From: Aquilonibacter sp963703325
GTDB taxonomy: Bacteria; Vulcanimicrobiota; Vulcanimicrobiia; Vulcanimicrobiales; Vulcanimicrobiaceae
Direction: 5' to 3'
Length of the DNA stretch: 64,000 nt
Assembly: GCA_963703325.1 (NCBI GenBank)
Contig: OY969805.1
Span: forward strand, 1,984,001 to 2,048,000
Positions 51,923 to 59,914 of this stretch are shown one piece after another. The notes beneath the pieces are model-generated. The model saw nothing but the letters and a program-made list of their open reading frames with translations. It had not been told where the DNA came from and ran no database searches. The translations under genes and the position numbers were made by a program. Positions within the stretch are counted from its first letter, which is position 1, and the number at the start of each line of letters is the position of its first letter.

Positions 51923-53233
51923 ATGATGGACTTTGAGGCGGCGCAAACCTATTTGCTCGCGACGATCAACGAGACCGTATCGAGGCGGATGCCGTACCGG
52001 CTCGAACGGATGCGCGCGTTCATGCATGAACTGGGCGATCCGCAGACGCGTTATCCGACCGTGCAGGTCGGGGGCACGAGCGGCAAAGGATCCACGTCAA
52101 CGATGATCGCCGCAGCCCTTGCGCGCAGCGGAAAACGTACGGGCCTGCACACCAAGCCGCATCTGCGTTCGATGACGGAACGCGCGCGGATCGACGGCGT
52201 CGCGGTAAGCGAGGAACGCTTCGCTGCGTTGCTCGAGGAGATGATGCCCGCAATCGAGCGCACGGCGCAAGCCCACGGGCGCCCGACCTACTACGAAACA
52301 CTGCTTGGCCTCACGTTGCTCTACTTCGCGCAAGAGAACGTCGACATCGCGGTGGTCGAAGTGGGTCTCGGCGGCCGCCTCGACGGAACCAACGTGATCG
52401 TTCCGGTCGTTGCGACGATCACGTCGGTCGGACTGGATCACACCGATGTCCTGGGCGATTCGATCGAAGGCATTGCGCGCGAGAAGGCCGGCATCGCCAA
52501 GTCCGGCATTCCGCTCGTCGTTGCGGCCGAAGACGAAGCGGCCTTTGGCGTGATCGCCGACGAAGCGCGCAAGGCCGGCGCGCCGCTCGTGGACGCGCGC
52601 TCGGAAGCGATTCCGATCGACAACGTGAGGATCGAACGTGAAGCGCAGGGCTTCGACGTCGTGACCCCCCGCGCGCGCTATTCGATCGTTACCCGCATGC
52701 TCGGCGGCTTTCAGCGCCGCAATGCGGCGACAGCGATCGTGACGATGGAATCCTTACCGGAGCCACTACGGCCGAGCCGCGAAGCGATCGAAGCCGCGCT
52801 CGCCGATCTGCTGATCCCCGGGCGTATGGAAGTGTATCCCGGGCATCCGACGCTGGTCTTTGATATTGCTCACAACGTCGAGAAGGCCGATCAGCTGGTG
52901 CGATCGCTGCGCGAGCGGTACGAAGACCGGCACTTCACGTTTGTGGTCGCCATCGGCGCGAGCAAGGACGCAGCGGAGATCTTGCGTACCTTCTCGACGT
53001 TGCCCTCGAATTTTGTGTTCACCTCGTTTGAAATTGCCGGGCGCGAAGCCACGAAGCCGATGCGCCTGTTGCGTATCGCCGAGTCGATCGGTGCCTGGGG
53101 GCGCTGCGTCGGCGATCCGGTCGAAGCGCTTTCGATCGCGCGCCGCAGTGCGGCGGCGAATGATGTGATCGTCGTAACGGGCTCGACGTTCTTGGTTGCC
53201 ACCCTGCGGGAATGGTGGCTGGTCGCGGCGTGA
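51923..53233 (+). CDS. folC: Folylpolyglutamate/dihydrofolate synthase FolC
   Basis: A 436-residue Mur-ligase-family enzyme that adds glutamate to dihydropteroate and folates. P-loop VGGTSGKGST near residue 51, HTKPHLRSMTERARIDG, EVGLGGRLDGTN, SVGLDHTDVLGDS and FDIAHNVEKA are diagnostic. It heads a folate operon folC-folP-folB-folK with overlapping genes. Confidence 0.94.
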   Translation: MMDFEAAQTYLLATINETVSRRMPYRLERMRAFMHELGDPQTRYPTVQVGGTSGKGSTSTMIAAALARSGKRTGLHTKPHLRSMTERARIDGVAVSEERFAALLEEMMPAIERTAQAHGRPTYYETLLGLTLLYFAQENVDIAVVEVGLGGRLDGTNVIVPVVATITSVGLDHTDVLGDSIEGIAREKAGIAKSGIPLVVAAEDEAAFGVIADEARKAGAPLVDARSEAIPIDNVRIEREAQGFDVVTPRARYSIVTRMLGGFQRRNAATAIVTMESLPEPLRPSREAIEAALADLLIPGRMEVYPGHPTLVFDIAHNVEKADQLVRSLRERYEDRHFTFVVAIGASKDAAEILRTFSTLPSNFVFTSFEIAGREATKPMRLLRIAESIGAWGRCVGDPVEALSIARRSAAANDVIVVTGSTFLVATLREWWLVAA

Positions 53234-54060
53234 TGCGCCTTCGTGGGCGCAGCTTTGTGTGGGGTGAGCGCACGTACCTCATGGCGATCGTCAACGTGAC
53301 GCCGGATTCGTTCTCGGGCGACGGGCGCACGCAGATCGACGCGGCGATCGACTATGCGGTGCAGCAGTGGAATGCCGGGGCCGACATGCTCGACATCGGC
53401 GGCGAGTCGACGCGCCCCGGACACGAACCAATCGACGACGCAACCGAGTTGGCTCGGGTCGTGCCGGTGATCGCCGGCGTGCGCGAACGCCTGCGCGACG
53501 CCGTGATCTCCGTCGACACCTACAAGCCCTCGGTCACCCGTGCGGCCCACGCGGCCGGCGCCGACATCGTCAACTCGGTCTGGGGTGCGCCCGACGAACT
53601 GCTCATCGCCGCGGCCGACCTCGATATGCCGGTCGCGGTGATGCACAATCAGCAAGGCACAAATTATAAGGAAGAGGTGGTCGATGCGGTCACCGGTTTC
53701 TTGCGCGATTGTGCCGAGCGCGCGCTGCTCGCCGGGATCGGGCCCGAACGGATCATGCTCGATCCGGGCATCGGATTCGGCAAGTCGCCGAACCATAACA
53801 TTCGCCTGCTCCGAAGCCTCGACCGCATTTGCGAGTTGGGCTTCCCCACGCTGCTTGGTACGTCGCGAAAATCGACGATCGGCAAGTTGACCGGACGCGA
53901 GGCGCACGAACGTATTTACGGTACGGCGGCGACCACGGCGCTCGGCATCGCGGCCGGCATCGACATCGTCCGCGTGCACGACGTGGCCCAAAACCGTGAC
54001 GTGATCAGCGTTTCGGATGCCATCGTACGTGACTGGAGGCCGCGCGGATGGACCGGATAG
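53233..54060 (+). CDS. folP: Dihydropteroate synthase FolP
   Basis: A 275-residue TIM-barrel enzyme that joins p-aminobenzoate to the pterin; the sulfonamide target. MAIVNVTPDSFSGDGR, DIGGESTRPGHEPID, DPGIGFGKS and LLGTSRKSTIG are the pyrophosphate- and pterin-binding motifs. ATG 53233 overlaps the folC stop (TGATG). Confidence 0.95.
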   Translation: MRLRGRSFVWGERTYLMAIVNVTPDSFSGDGRTQIDAAIDYAVQQWNAGADMLDIGGESTRPGHEPIDDATELARVVPVIAGVRERLRDAVISVDTYKPSVTRAAHAAGADIVNSVWGAPDELLIAAADLDMPVAVMHNQQGTNYKEEVVDAVTGFLRDCAERALLAGIGPERIMLDPGIGFGKSPNHNIRLLRSLDRICELGFPTLLGTSRKSTIGKLTGREAHERIYGTAATTALGIAAGIDIVRVHDVAQNRDVISVSDAIVRDWRPRGWTG

Positions 54061-54407
54061 TTCTCCACGATATCGTGGTGCAGGGGCGGCACGGCGTGCA
54101 CGAACGCGAACGCGCGACAGCGCAGCCATTCCGTGTCGATCTCGTGCTGCAACTCGATCTTTCCCGCGCCGCCGAAAGCGACGATCTGCGGGATACGATC
54201 AACTACGCCGAGATACACCGGCGCATCGTCGAGATCGTCCAAACACACTCGTATGCGCTGCTGGAGCGCTTGGCGAGCGTGATCCTCGATGCCGTCGCGA
54301 ACGACGAGCGCATCGTGGTTGCCGACATTTCGATTGCAAAACCTGGGCTGCTCGACGGCGCGACGCCGTCGGTGCGCCTCGTCCGGCAGCGCGAACCGTG
54401 GCCATGA
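54048..54407 (+). CDS. folB: Dihydroneopterin aldolase FolB
   Basis: A 119-residue T-fold enzyme that cleaves dihydroneopterin. VVQGRHGVHERERATAQPF contains the substrate loop, and DTINYAEIHRRI and SYALLERLASVI are conserved. Overlaps folP by 13 bases and folK by 4. Confidence 0.92.
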   Translation: MDRIVLHDIVVQGRHGVHERERATAQPFRVDLVLQLDLSRAAESDDLRDTINYAEIHRRIVEIVQTHSYALLERLASVILDAVANDERIVVADISIAKPGLLDGATPSVRLVRQREPWP

Positions 54408-54868
54408 CCCGCGCCTACATCGGCATCGGCTCGAATCTCGATGAACCCGAGCGCCAGGTTCGCGGAGCGATCGACGCGCTGCGCGCGCTTGGTGACGTGA
54501 GCGCCGTTTCGTCGCTCTATCGCACGGCGCCGTGGGGGAAGACCGATCAGCCGGAGTTCGTCAACGCCGTGGTCGGGCTCGATACGAAGCTGCAGCCGCG
54601 GCCGTTGCTTCATGGGCTCAAATGGCTCGAAAGTGAACTAGGGCGCGACGACACCGGCGAGCGCTGGGGCCCGCGACGGATCGACTTCGATATCTTGCTG
54701 TATGGCGACCAAGAGATCGAGGACGGTGATTTGGTCGTCCCGCATCCGCGGCTGTGCGAGCGCGCGTTCGCGCTGGTGCCGCTGGCCGAGATCGCGCCGC
54801 ACTACCGCGCGCTGCTCGATGCGCTCGACGACGACGAACGGGCGGGCGTCGTGGCCATGGGACCCTAG
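54404..54868 (+). CDS. folK: 2-amino-4-hydroxy-6-hydroxymethyldihydropteridine pyrophosphokinase FolK
   Basis: A 154-residue enzyme that pyrophosphorylates the pterin before FolP. YIGIGSNLDEPERQV, SSLYRTAPWGKTDQPEFVNAVV, RWGPRRIDFDILLYGD and VPHPRLCERAFALVPLAEI are canonical. ATG 54404 overlaps the folB stop. Last gene of the folate cluster. Confidence 0.95.
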   Translation: MTRAYIGIGSNLDEPERQVRGAIDALRALGDVSAVSSLYRTAPWGKTDQPEFVNAVVGLDTKLQPRPLLHGLKWLESELGRDDTGERWGPRRIDFDILLYGDQEIEDGDLVVPHPRLCERAFALVPLAEIAPHYRALLDALDDDERAGVVAMGP

Positions 54869-54880
54869 GCAGCTACCTCC

Positions 54881-55849
54881 CTAGGGAACGGTAGCGATAT
54901 AACCGGTGCTCGACGTGCCCGCAGGCATGACGCCGATCACAGTGTTCTGATAGACCGAATTTGCGCTGACCGCGCCGAGTACAATCGGCGAACCGAACGT
55001 CCAGTTACGGACCGGAAGCCAGAAGCCATAGACGGTCGCACCCGGTGCCGCGCTGCTGTAGTTGCCGGCGAGATTGTAGTTCCCCGCGCCGCCCGCACCG
55101 GTGATGCCTTCGAAGTGGGTGATGCCTGCGCCGGGATAGTCGTACGTGACGATCGTGCCGCTCACCAAACCGCGAACGTAACCGTGCGTGCCCTTCACGT
55201 CGGTGAACCCGCCGGCAACGGCGGTGTCGGTGTCGATCCAAATCCCGTAGGCCGTGGTGCTAATGGCGTTGGGCATGTCGATCAGCGAATACGTGCCGGT
55301 GGCGGGAATGTATAGAAACGCGTGCGCGGTGAGCGGATACGAGAGCGGCGTCGGTGCGGCGGTGACACTGTCGCAGTTCCCGACGATATCGAAGAGCGTC
55401 ATCCCGTAGCTGCTGTGCGCGATCGCTTCGTTGCACAGGTTCGGCGCGCAGAAGCTCGCCGGCGGCGTAATCGGCGTGTATGTGTTCGACGCCGAATCGT
55501 AGGAGAAGGCGCTGTCGGCGATCGCTCCCGGCAGTTTGTAACTGCCGACCACGCGATACCCCGATGAAGTAACCGCGGGGCCGTACGCGGCGGTTGAAGC
55601 CGCCGACGGATACGCAATGGCCGTCCAGACGCCGGTGCTTTGGTTGTAAAGTGCGCCCAACGTCGCACCGCTGGTCTCAACATCGGTCGCGGTGATGTAG
55701 TTGGCGACGATGCCGGTTGGAAGCGTGATCCCGGCTGGAAACTGCGGTGTGGGCACGGCGAGCGGTGCGAAGAAGACGCTGGGTGCCGGCGCGGGTGTGT
55801 ACGACGCGGAACTGCACGCGCCGAGAAACAGCGTGAGGGCGATCCACAC
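54881..55849 (-). CDS. Predicted lipoprotein with beta-rich repeats
   Basis: A protein of about 322 residues with a lipobox LFLGAC and then a Ser/Thr/Ala/Gly-rich domain. Repeated units contain a TAYGIW or TSSGYRVVGSY type pattern, as in secreted beta-propeller-like proteins. The annotated GTG 55849 leaves a signal peptide with no basic residue. An ATG at 55861 in the next frame gives M-R and would join if one base were added, so the start region may be frame-broken. Function unknown; low-complexity composition differs from its neighbours. Confidence 0.65.
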   Translation of the reverse strand: MWIALTLFLGACSSASYTPAPAPSVFFAPLAVPTPQFPAGITLPTGIVANYITATDVETSGATLGALYNQSTGVWTAIAYPSAASTAAYGPAVTSSGYRVVGSYKLPGAIADSAFSYDSASNTYTPITPPASFCAPNLCNEAIAHSSYGMTLFDIVGNCDSVTAAPTPLSYPLTAHAFLYIPATGTYSLIDMPNAISTTAYGIWIDTDTAVAGGFTDVKGTHGYVRGLVSGTIVTYDYPGAGITHFEGITGAGGAGNYNLAGNYSSAAPGATVYGFWLPVRNWTFGSPIVLGAVSANSVYQNTVIGVMPAGTSSTGYIATVP

Positions 55850-55862
55850 CAGGAGCGCATGC

Positions 55863-57665
55863 TTACGAGACGTGCTTGATTAGCGGGTTATTGTCTTCGC
55901 GGTTCGTGACTTCGTAGAGCCGCTTGTGAATAAAGACGTCGAGTAGCAGCGGATCGACCTTGCCTCGTTGCGCAAATTCCTTGGCGAGGATGTCGAGCGC
56001 GCGCTCGGCCGACATGCCTTTCTTATACGGCCGATCCGACGCAGTCAGCGCGTCGAAAACGTCGCTGATCGTCATCATGCGCACTTGCGGCTTAATCGCT
56101 TCGCCTTTGAGTTTGCGCGGATAGCCGGTGCCGTCGAGATGCTCGTGGTGTCCGTAGGCCAAATCGGCGACGTCGCGCCACGGCGTTTCCTGCCACGGAA
56201 TTTCCCGCAAGAACAGAAACGATTGCGTGACGTGCTCTTGCATCCGATTGCGTTCGTCGTCAGAGAGCGAACCGCGCGGAATCGTCAGGTAGTCGTACTC
56301 GGCCTGATCGAGCAACGGACGCGGACCGTCGACGTCGCGATAGCGGCGCTCCATCGCGCGCAGCAGCGTCTCGTCGCCGGCGTCGGCCACCACGTTGGGT
56401 TCGTTCGCGCCTTCGACTTTGGCTAGCAGTTCGCGCAGCAGCTCTTTGTCATCTTTGTTGCGTGCCTGTTCGAGTGCAAGCAAGAAGCGCAGACGAACGG
56501 TATCGAGCCGTCCGTCGGGCAGCTTCTTGGCCTTCGCGAAGATGTATTCGGGCACCGCGACCTTGCCGAAGTCGTGCAAGAGCGAGGCGTAGCGCACTTC
56601 GCGGATCTGCTCGACCGTGAAGTGCAAACCGGCAAGCGGACCGGAGTCGATCGTGTTGATGGCTTCGGCTTGCGCGACGGTTAGCGCGGCGACACGCTCC
56701 GAGTGGCCTTGCGTCGACTTGTCGCGGACTTCAATCGCCTTGACCGACGCGTGGACGAAACGCTCGAACAGATTTTGAATCGCGTCGACCAGGCGCGCGT
56801 TCTCCATCGCGACCGCGGCTTGCGAAGCGAGTGCGGTCAGCAATCGCTCGTCGTGCTGGTCGTAAGGACGAACGATCTCTTCGGTGTGCGCCGGCGACTC
56901 GAGCTCGGTATGGAAGCTCGGCTTGTGGTTGATCAGCTGAATCGCACCGATCACGTCGCCGTGCAGATTGCGCATCGGCACGCACAGGATCGACTTGGTG
57001 CGGTAGTTGTTCTTATCGTCGAAGCCACGGTTGAACTGATACGGCGACGACTCGGGAATCCCGTACGCATCCTCGATGCGCAATGGGTCGCCGGTGACCG
57101 CGACATAGCCGACGATCGAGGTCGTCGAGAGCGGCAAGAGCGCGTTCATCAATACGCCGTCGTCCTTCGGACCGGTTTGCGCGACCGCAAAGCGCAAGCG
57201 CTTCTGATCGTCGTGCTCCTCGATGACGAACAGACTTCCGGCGTCGGAACCGGTTAACTCGCGCGCTTTGCGCACGATCAAACGTTGCAGCGTCGGCAGA
57301 TCACGTTCCGACGAGAGCGCGCGCCCGATCTCGAGCAGCTCTTCGCCCTCCCGCGCGGTGCGTGTCATCGTGCGCGCCGTCTCGACCTTGGCGGCGGTGC
57401 GCAATGATGCCAGCAGCGCGGCGCCGCTCACGGGGGGATGCATGATCGCAACGACCTCAGGATCGTCGGCAATCCACGCCAGCGCGGAATGCTGCGGCGG
57501 CAATACCACGATCGCCGTTGCCGGCGGGGCCCCCAGGGTTTTGAGACCGCCGCGTTCGCGCAACTGCTTGAAGTCGACCGCGTGGACCGAAACGCCGACA
57601 TTCCCCAGTAAAAGGGACAGTTCTCCGAGGTCCAGATCATGCGGATAGAGGACCAATGTGGCCAT
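55863..57665 (-). CDS. GAF plus HD-GYP signalling protein
   Basis: A 600-residue protein. Residues about 1-95 look like a receiver-like Rossmann domain without clear phosphorylation residues. A GAF domain follows (about 110-290, with IVGYVAVTGDPLRIEDAY and KSILCVPMRNLHGDVIGAIQLIN). The HD-GYP domain is C-terminal (GHSERVAALT, LLHDFGKVAVPE, GHHEHLDGTGYPRKLKGEAIK). All metal ligands are present, so it is a likely cyclic-di-GMP phosphodiesterase. An insert of about 100 residues splits the HD and GYP parts. Confidence 0.9.
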   Translation of the reverse strand: MATLVLYPHDLDLGELSLLLGNVGVSVHAVDFKQLRERGGLKTLGAPPATAIVVLPPQHSALAWIADDPEVVAIMHPPVSGAALLASLRTAAKVETARTMTRTAREGEELLEIGRALSSERDLPTLQRLIVRKARELTGSDAGSLFVIEEHDDQKRLRFAVAQTGPKDDGVLMNALLPLSTTSIVGYVAVTGDPLRIEDAYGIPESSPYQFNRGFDDKNNYRTKSILCVPMRNLHGDVIGAIQLINHKPSFHTELESPAHTEEIVRPYDQHDERLLTALASQAAVAMENARLVDAIQNLFERFVHASVKAIEVRDKSTQGHSERVAALTVAQAEAINTIDSGPLAGLHFTVEQIREVRYASLLHDFGKVAVPEYIFAKAKKLPDGRLDTVRLRFLLALEQARNKDDKELLRELLAKVEGANEPNVVADAGDETLLRAMERRYRDVDGPRPLLDQAEYDYLTIPRGSLSDDERNRMQEHVTQSFLFLREIPWQETPWRDVADLAYGHHEHLDGTGYPRKLKGEAIKPQVRMMTISDVFDALTASDRPYKKGMSAERALDILAKEFAQRGKVDPLLLDVFIHKRLYEVTNREDNNPLIKHVS

Positions 57666-57742
57666 CCCTTATATCATCGGCCCAAATTGCAAATTGCGCC
57701 AGAGCCGGAGGGAGTGCCCGGCAGGGCGAAAGCCTAGCGCCG

Positions 57743-58166
57743 ATGTCCGACGAGTACCCAGCCTCCCCGGTCGCCCGGCGCGTCCGAGCCCTCGCCGAGC
57801 TCCTTGCGGGAACCGATCTCTTGCGGCTCCGGATTGAGCGCGAGGGCGAAGAGATCGAACTCGGGCGGCGGTCCTTACATCCGGATTTGATTCCGGATAT
57901 GCCGCACGATCTGGGGGCACTCGAGTCGCACGCAGTTCGAGCCGACCAGAATCCGCGCGGACTTGGTGGGGATTTTCCATTTGAGCCGCCCGGCGCCGGC
58001 CGAAGGCGATCTACTCGAGAGCGACCGCGAGCTCGCTTTCATTGAGGCGCTAGGCATCCGTAATCCCGTGCGAAGTCGCGGCCCGGGTAGGATCGTGACA
58101 ATCAAACGTAGCGACGGCGAGCCCGTCGAATATGGAGCGGTGCTCTTCGAAATCGACCGAGGATAA
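57743..58166 (+). CDS. AccB-like protein, frameshifted and without the biotinylated lysine
   Basis: The N-terminal half (ATG 57743; RVRALAELLAGTDLLRLRIEREGEEIELGRR) matches biotin carboxyl carrier proteins, and the C-terminal half (ADLVGIFHLSRPAPAEGD through VLFEIDRG) matches the lipoyl/biotinyl fold. They are in different frames: the first frame continues to 58045, and the second opens after a TGA near 57888. The total of 424 bases is one more than a multiple of three. Where AMKM should carry biotin, the sequence reads EALGIRN, so no lysine is available. It directly precedes accC. Confidence 0.7.
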
Positions 58167-58170
58167 GACC

Positions 58171-59520
58171 ATTTTCACCAAGGTTCTCATTGCAAATCGC
58201 GGCGAGATCGCGCTGCGCATCAATCGCGCCTGCCAAGAGTTGGGCGTGCGCACCGTCGCGATCTTCTCGGAAGCGGATCGCGAGTCGTTGCACGTGCGTC
58301 AAGCCGATGAGGCGTTTTGCGTCGGGCCGGGTCCCGTGCCGCGTTCCTACCTCAATATTCCGAACATCATTTCGACGGCGTTGATCACCGGCTGCGACGC
58401 GATCCATCCGGGCTACGGCTTTCTGGCCGAGAATGCGCGCTTCGCGCAGATCTGCGCCGACCACGGGCTGACGTTTATCGGACCTAAGCCCGAAGTGATT
58501 GCGGCGATGGGCGACAAGGCGACGGCAAAACGCGTGATGCGGGAAGCCGGCGTGGCAACCACCCCCGGCACCGACATCCTCGAATCGGTCGATGAGGCGT
58601 TGCGCGCTGCCAAGAAGATCGGCTATCCGGTGCTGCTCAAAGCGACCGCCGGCGGCGGTGGTAAGGGGATGCGGGCGGTCGAGAACTCGCACGATATGGA
58701 GCGCGCGTACGCAAGCGCAACCGCCGAAGCCGAGGCGAGCTTCAAAGACGGGCGCGTCTATATGGAAAAGCTGATCATCGATCCGCGCCACATCGAAGTG
58801 CAAGTGCTCGGCGACGGGTTCGGCAACGTGGTGACGTTCGGCGAGCGCGATTGCTCGGTGCAAAAACCTTCCCATCAAAAGCTGATCGAAGAATCGCCGG
58901 CGCCGCACCTCTCCAATTCCGTGCGCTCCGCGTTGCTGGACATGGCCGTGCGCGCCTGCAAACACGTGCGCTACAGCAACGCCGGGACGCTCGAATTCTT
59001 GGTCAGCGGCCACGACGTGTACTTCATGGAGATGAACACGCGCATCCAAGTCGAGCATCCGGTGACCGAAATGGTGTATAGCGTCGACTTGGTCAAGGAG
59101 CAGATTCGCATTGCCGCTGGGGAGCCGCTCGGCTACGCGCAGCACGATCTGCAACTGCGCGGCCACGCGATCGAGTGCCGCATCAACGCCGAAGACCCGT
59201 ACAACAACTTCGCGCCGCAGGCCGGTACGCTGACGAAAGTCGTCTTCCCCGGCGGACCAGGCGTGCGGGTCGATACGCATGTCTTTTCCGGTGCCGTTGT
59301 GCCGCCGTACTACGACTCGATGATCGCGAAGGTGATCGCGTTCGGCGCGTCGCGCGAAGCGGCGATCGCCCGCATGGACCGCGCGTTGCGCGAAACCGTG
59401 ATCGAAGGGGTCAGTACGACGATCGGCTACTGCTTGGAGATTCTCGCAACGGCGGAGTTCCGTGAGGGCCGCTACGACATCGGCTTCCTGCCAAGGATGC
59501 TCGCCCATGCCGTCACGTAG
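58171..59520 (+). CDS. accC: Biotin carboxylase AccC, probably starting at ATT
   Basis: A 449-residue ATP-grasp enzyme that carboxylates biotin for fatty-acid synthesis. KVLIANRGEIALRI, IHPGYGFLAENA, KATAGGGGKGMR, EMNTRIQVEHPVTE and the C-terminal domain are complete. The conserved N-terminus FTKVLIANRGE begins one codon after an ATT at 58171, with GAGGAT six bases before it. Starting there gives the normal family length. The first ATG, at 58132, would add 13 residues and overlap the accB-like gene by 35 bases. Confidence 0.93.
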   Translation: MFTKVLIANRGEIALRINRACQELGVRTVAIFSEADRESLHVRQADEAFCVGPGPVPRSYLNIPNIISTALITGCDAIHPGYGFLAENARFAQICADHGLTFIGPKPEVIAAMGDKATAKRVMREAGVATTPGTDILESVDEALRAAKKIGYPVLLKATAGGGGKGMRAVENSHDMERAYASATAEAEASFKDGRVYMEKLIIDPRHIEVQVLGDGFGNVVTFGERDCSVQKPSHQKLIEESPAPHLSNSVRSALLDMAVRACKHVRYSNAGTLEFLVSGHDVYFMEMNTRIQVEHPVTEMVYSVDLVKEQIRIAAGEPLGYAQHDLQLRGHAIECRINAEDPYNNFAPQAGTLTKVVFPGGPGVRVDTHVFSGAVVPPYYDSMIAKVIAFGASREAAIARMDRALRETVIEGVSTTIGYCLEILATAEFREGRYDIGFLPRMLAHAVT

Positions 59521-59914
59521 ACAAGGGCGTGAGGCTGCTCTACAGGCGCTCTATGCAATCGCGGTCGGCCATCGCGAACCCGGCGATGCGCTCACCGAGA
59601 TGGTCGGCGAGGGTGAAGAGACCGAGTATCGGGCGTTCGTGAAAGATCTGGTGATCGGAACGCTGGATCACGCTGCCGAGACCGACCTCTTGCTGGCGCC
59701 GCTCTTGGAGGGATGGACAATCGAACGTTTGCCGACGATCGATCGTTTGCTTTTGGAGATGGGTACGTTTGAACTCTGCCACCGTCCGCTCATTCCGCGC
59801 GCAGTCGTCATCAATGAAGCGGTCGAGCTCGCAAAAAAATTCTCAACCGAGGATTCCAATCGGTTTGTCAACGGCGTATTGAATGCTATCGCGAAAGAAA
59901 CGTCGCAAGCGTAA
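59507..59914 (+). CDS. nusB: Transcription antitermination protein NusB
   Basis: A 135-residue helical protein of the antitermination complex for rRNA operons. RRQGREAALQALYAIAVG at the N-terminus, YRAFVKDLVIGTLDH and PRAVVINEAVELAKKFSTEDSNRFVNGVLNAI are the family segments. ATG 59507 overlaps accC by 14 bases. It then overlaps the penicillin-binding protein gene. Confidence 0.95.
   Translation: MPSRRQGREAALQALYAIAVGHREPGDALTEMVGEGEETEYRAFVKDLVIGTLDHAAETDLLLAPLLEGWTIERLPTIDRLLLEMGTFELCHRPLIPRAVVINEAVELAKKFSTEDSNRFVNGVLNAIAKETSQA

Noticed and set aside
58102..59508. Long minus-strand open frame of 468 codons
   Set aside because: It is the exact antisense of accC, rich in His, Arg and Asp as expected for a reversed coding sequence.
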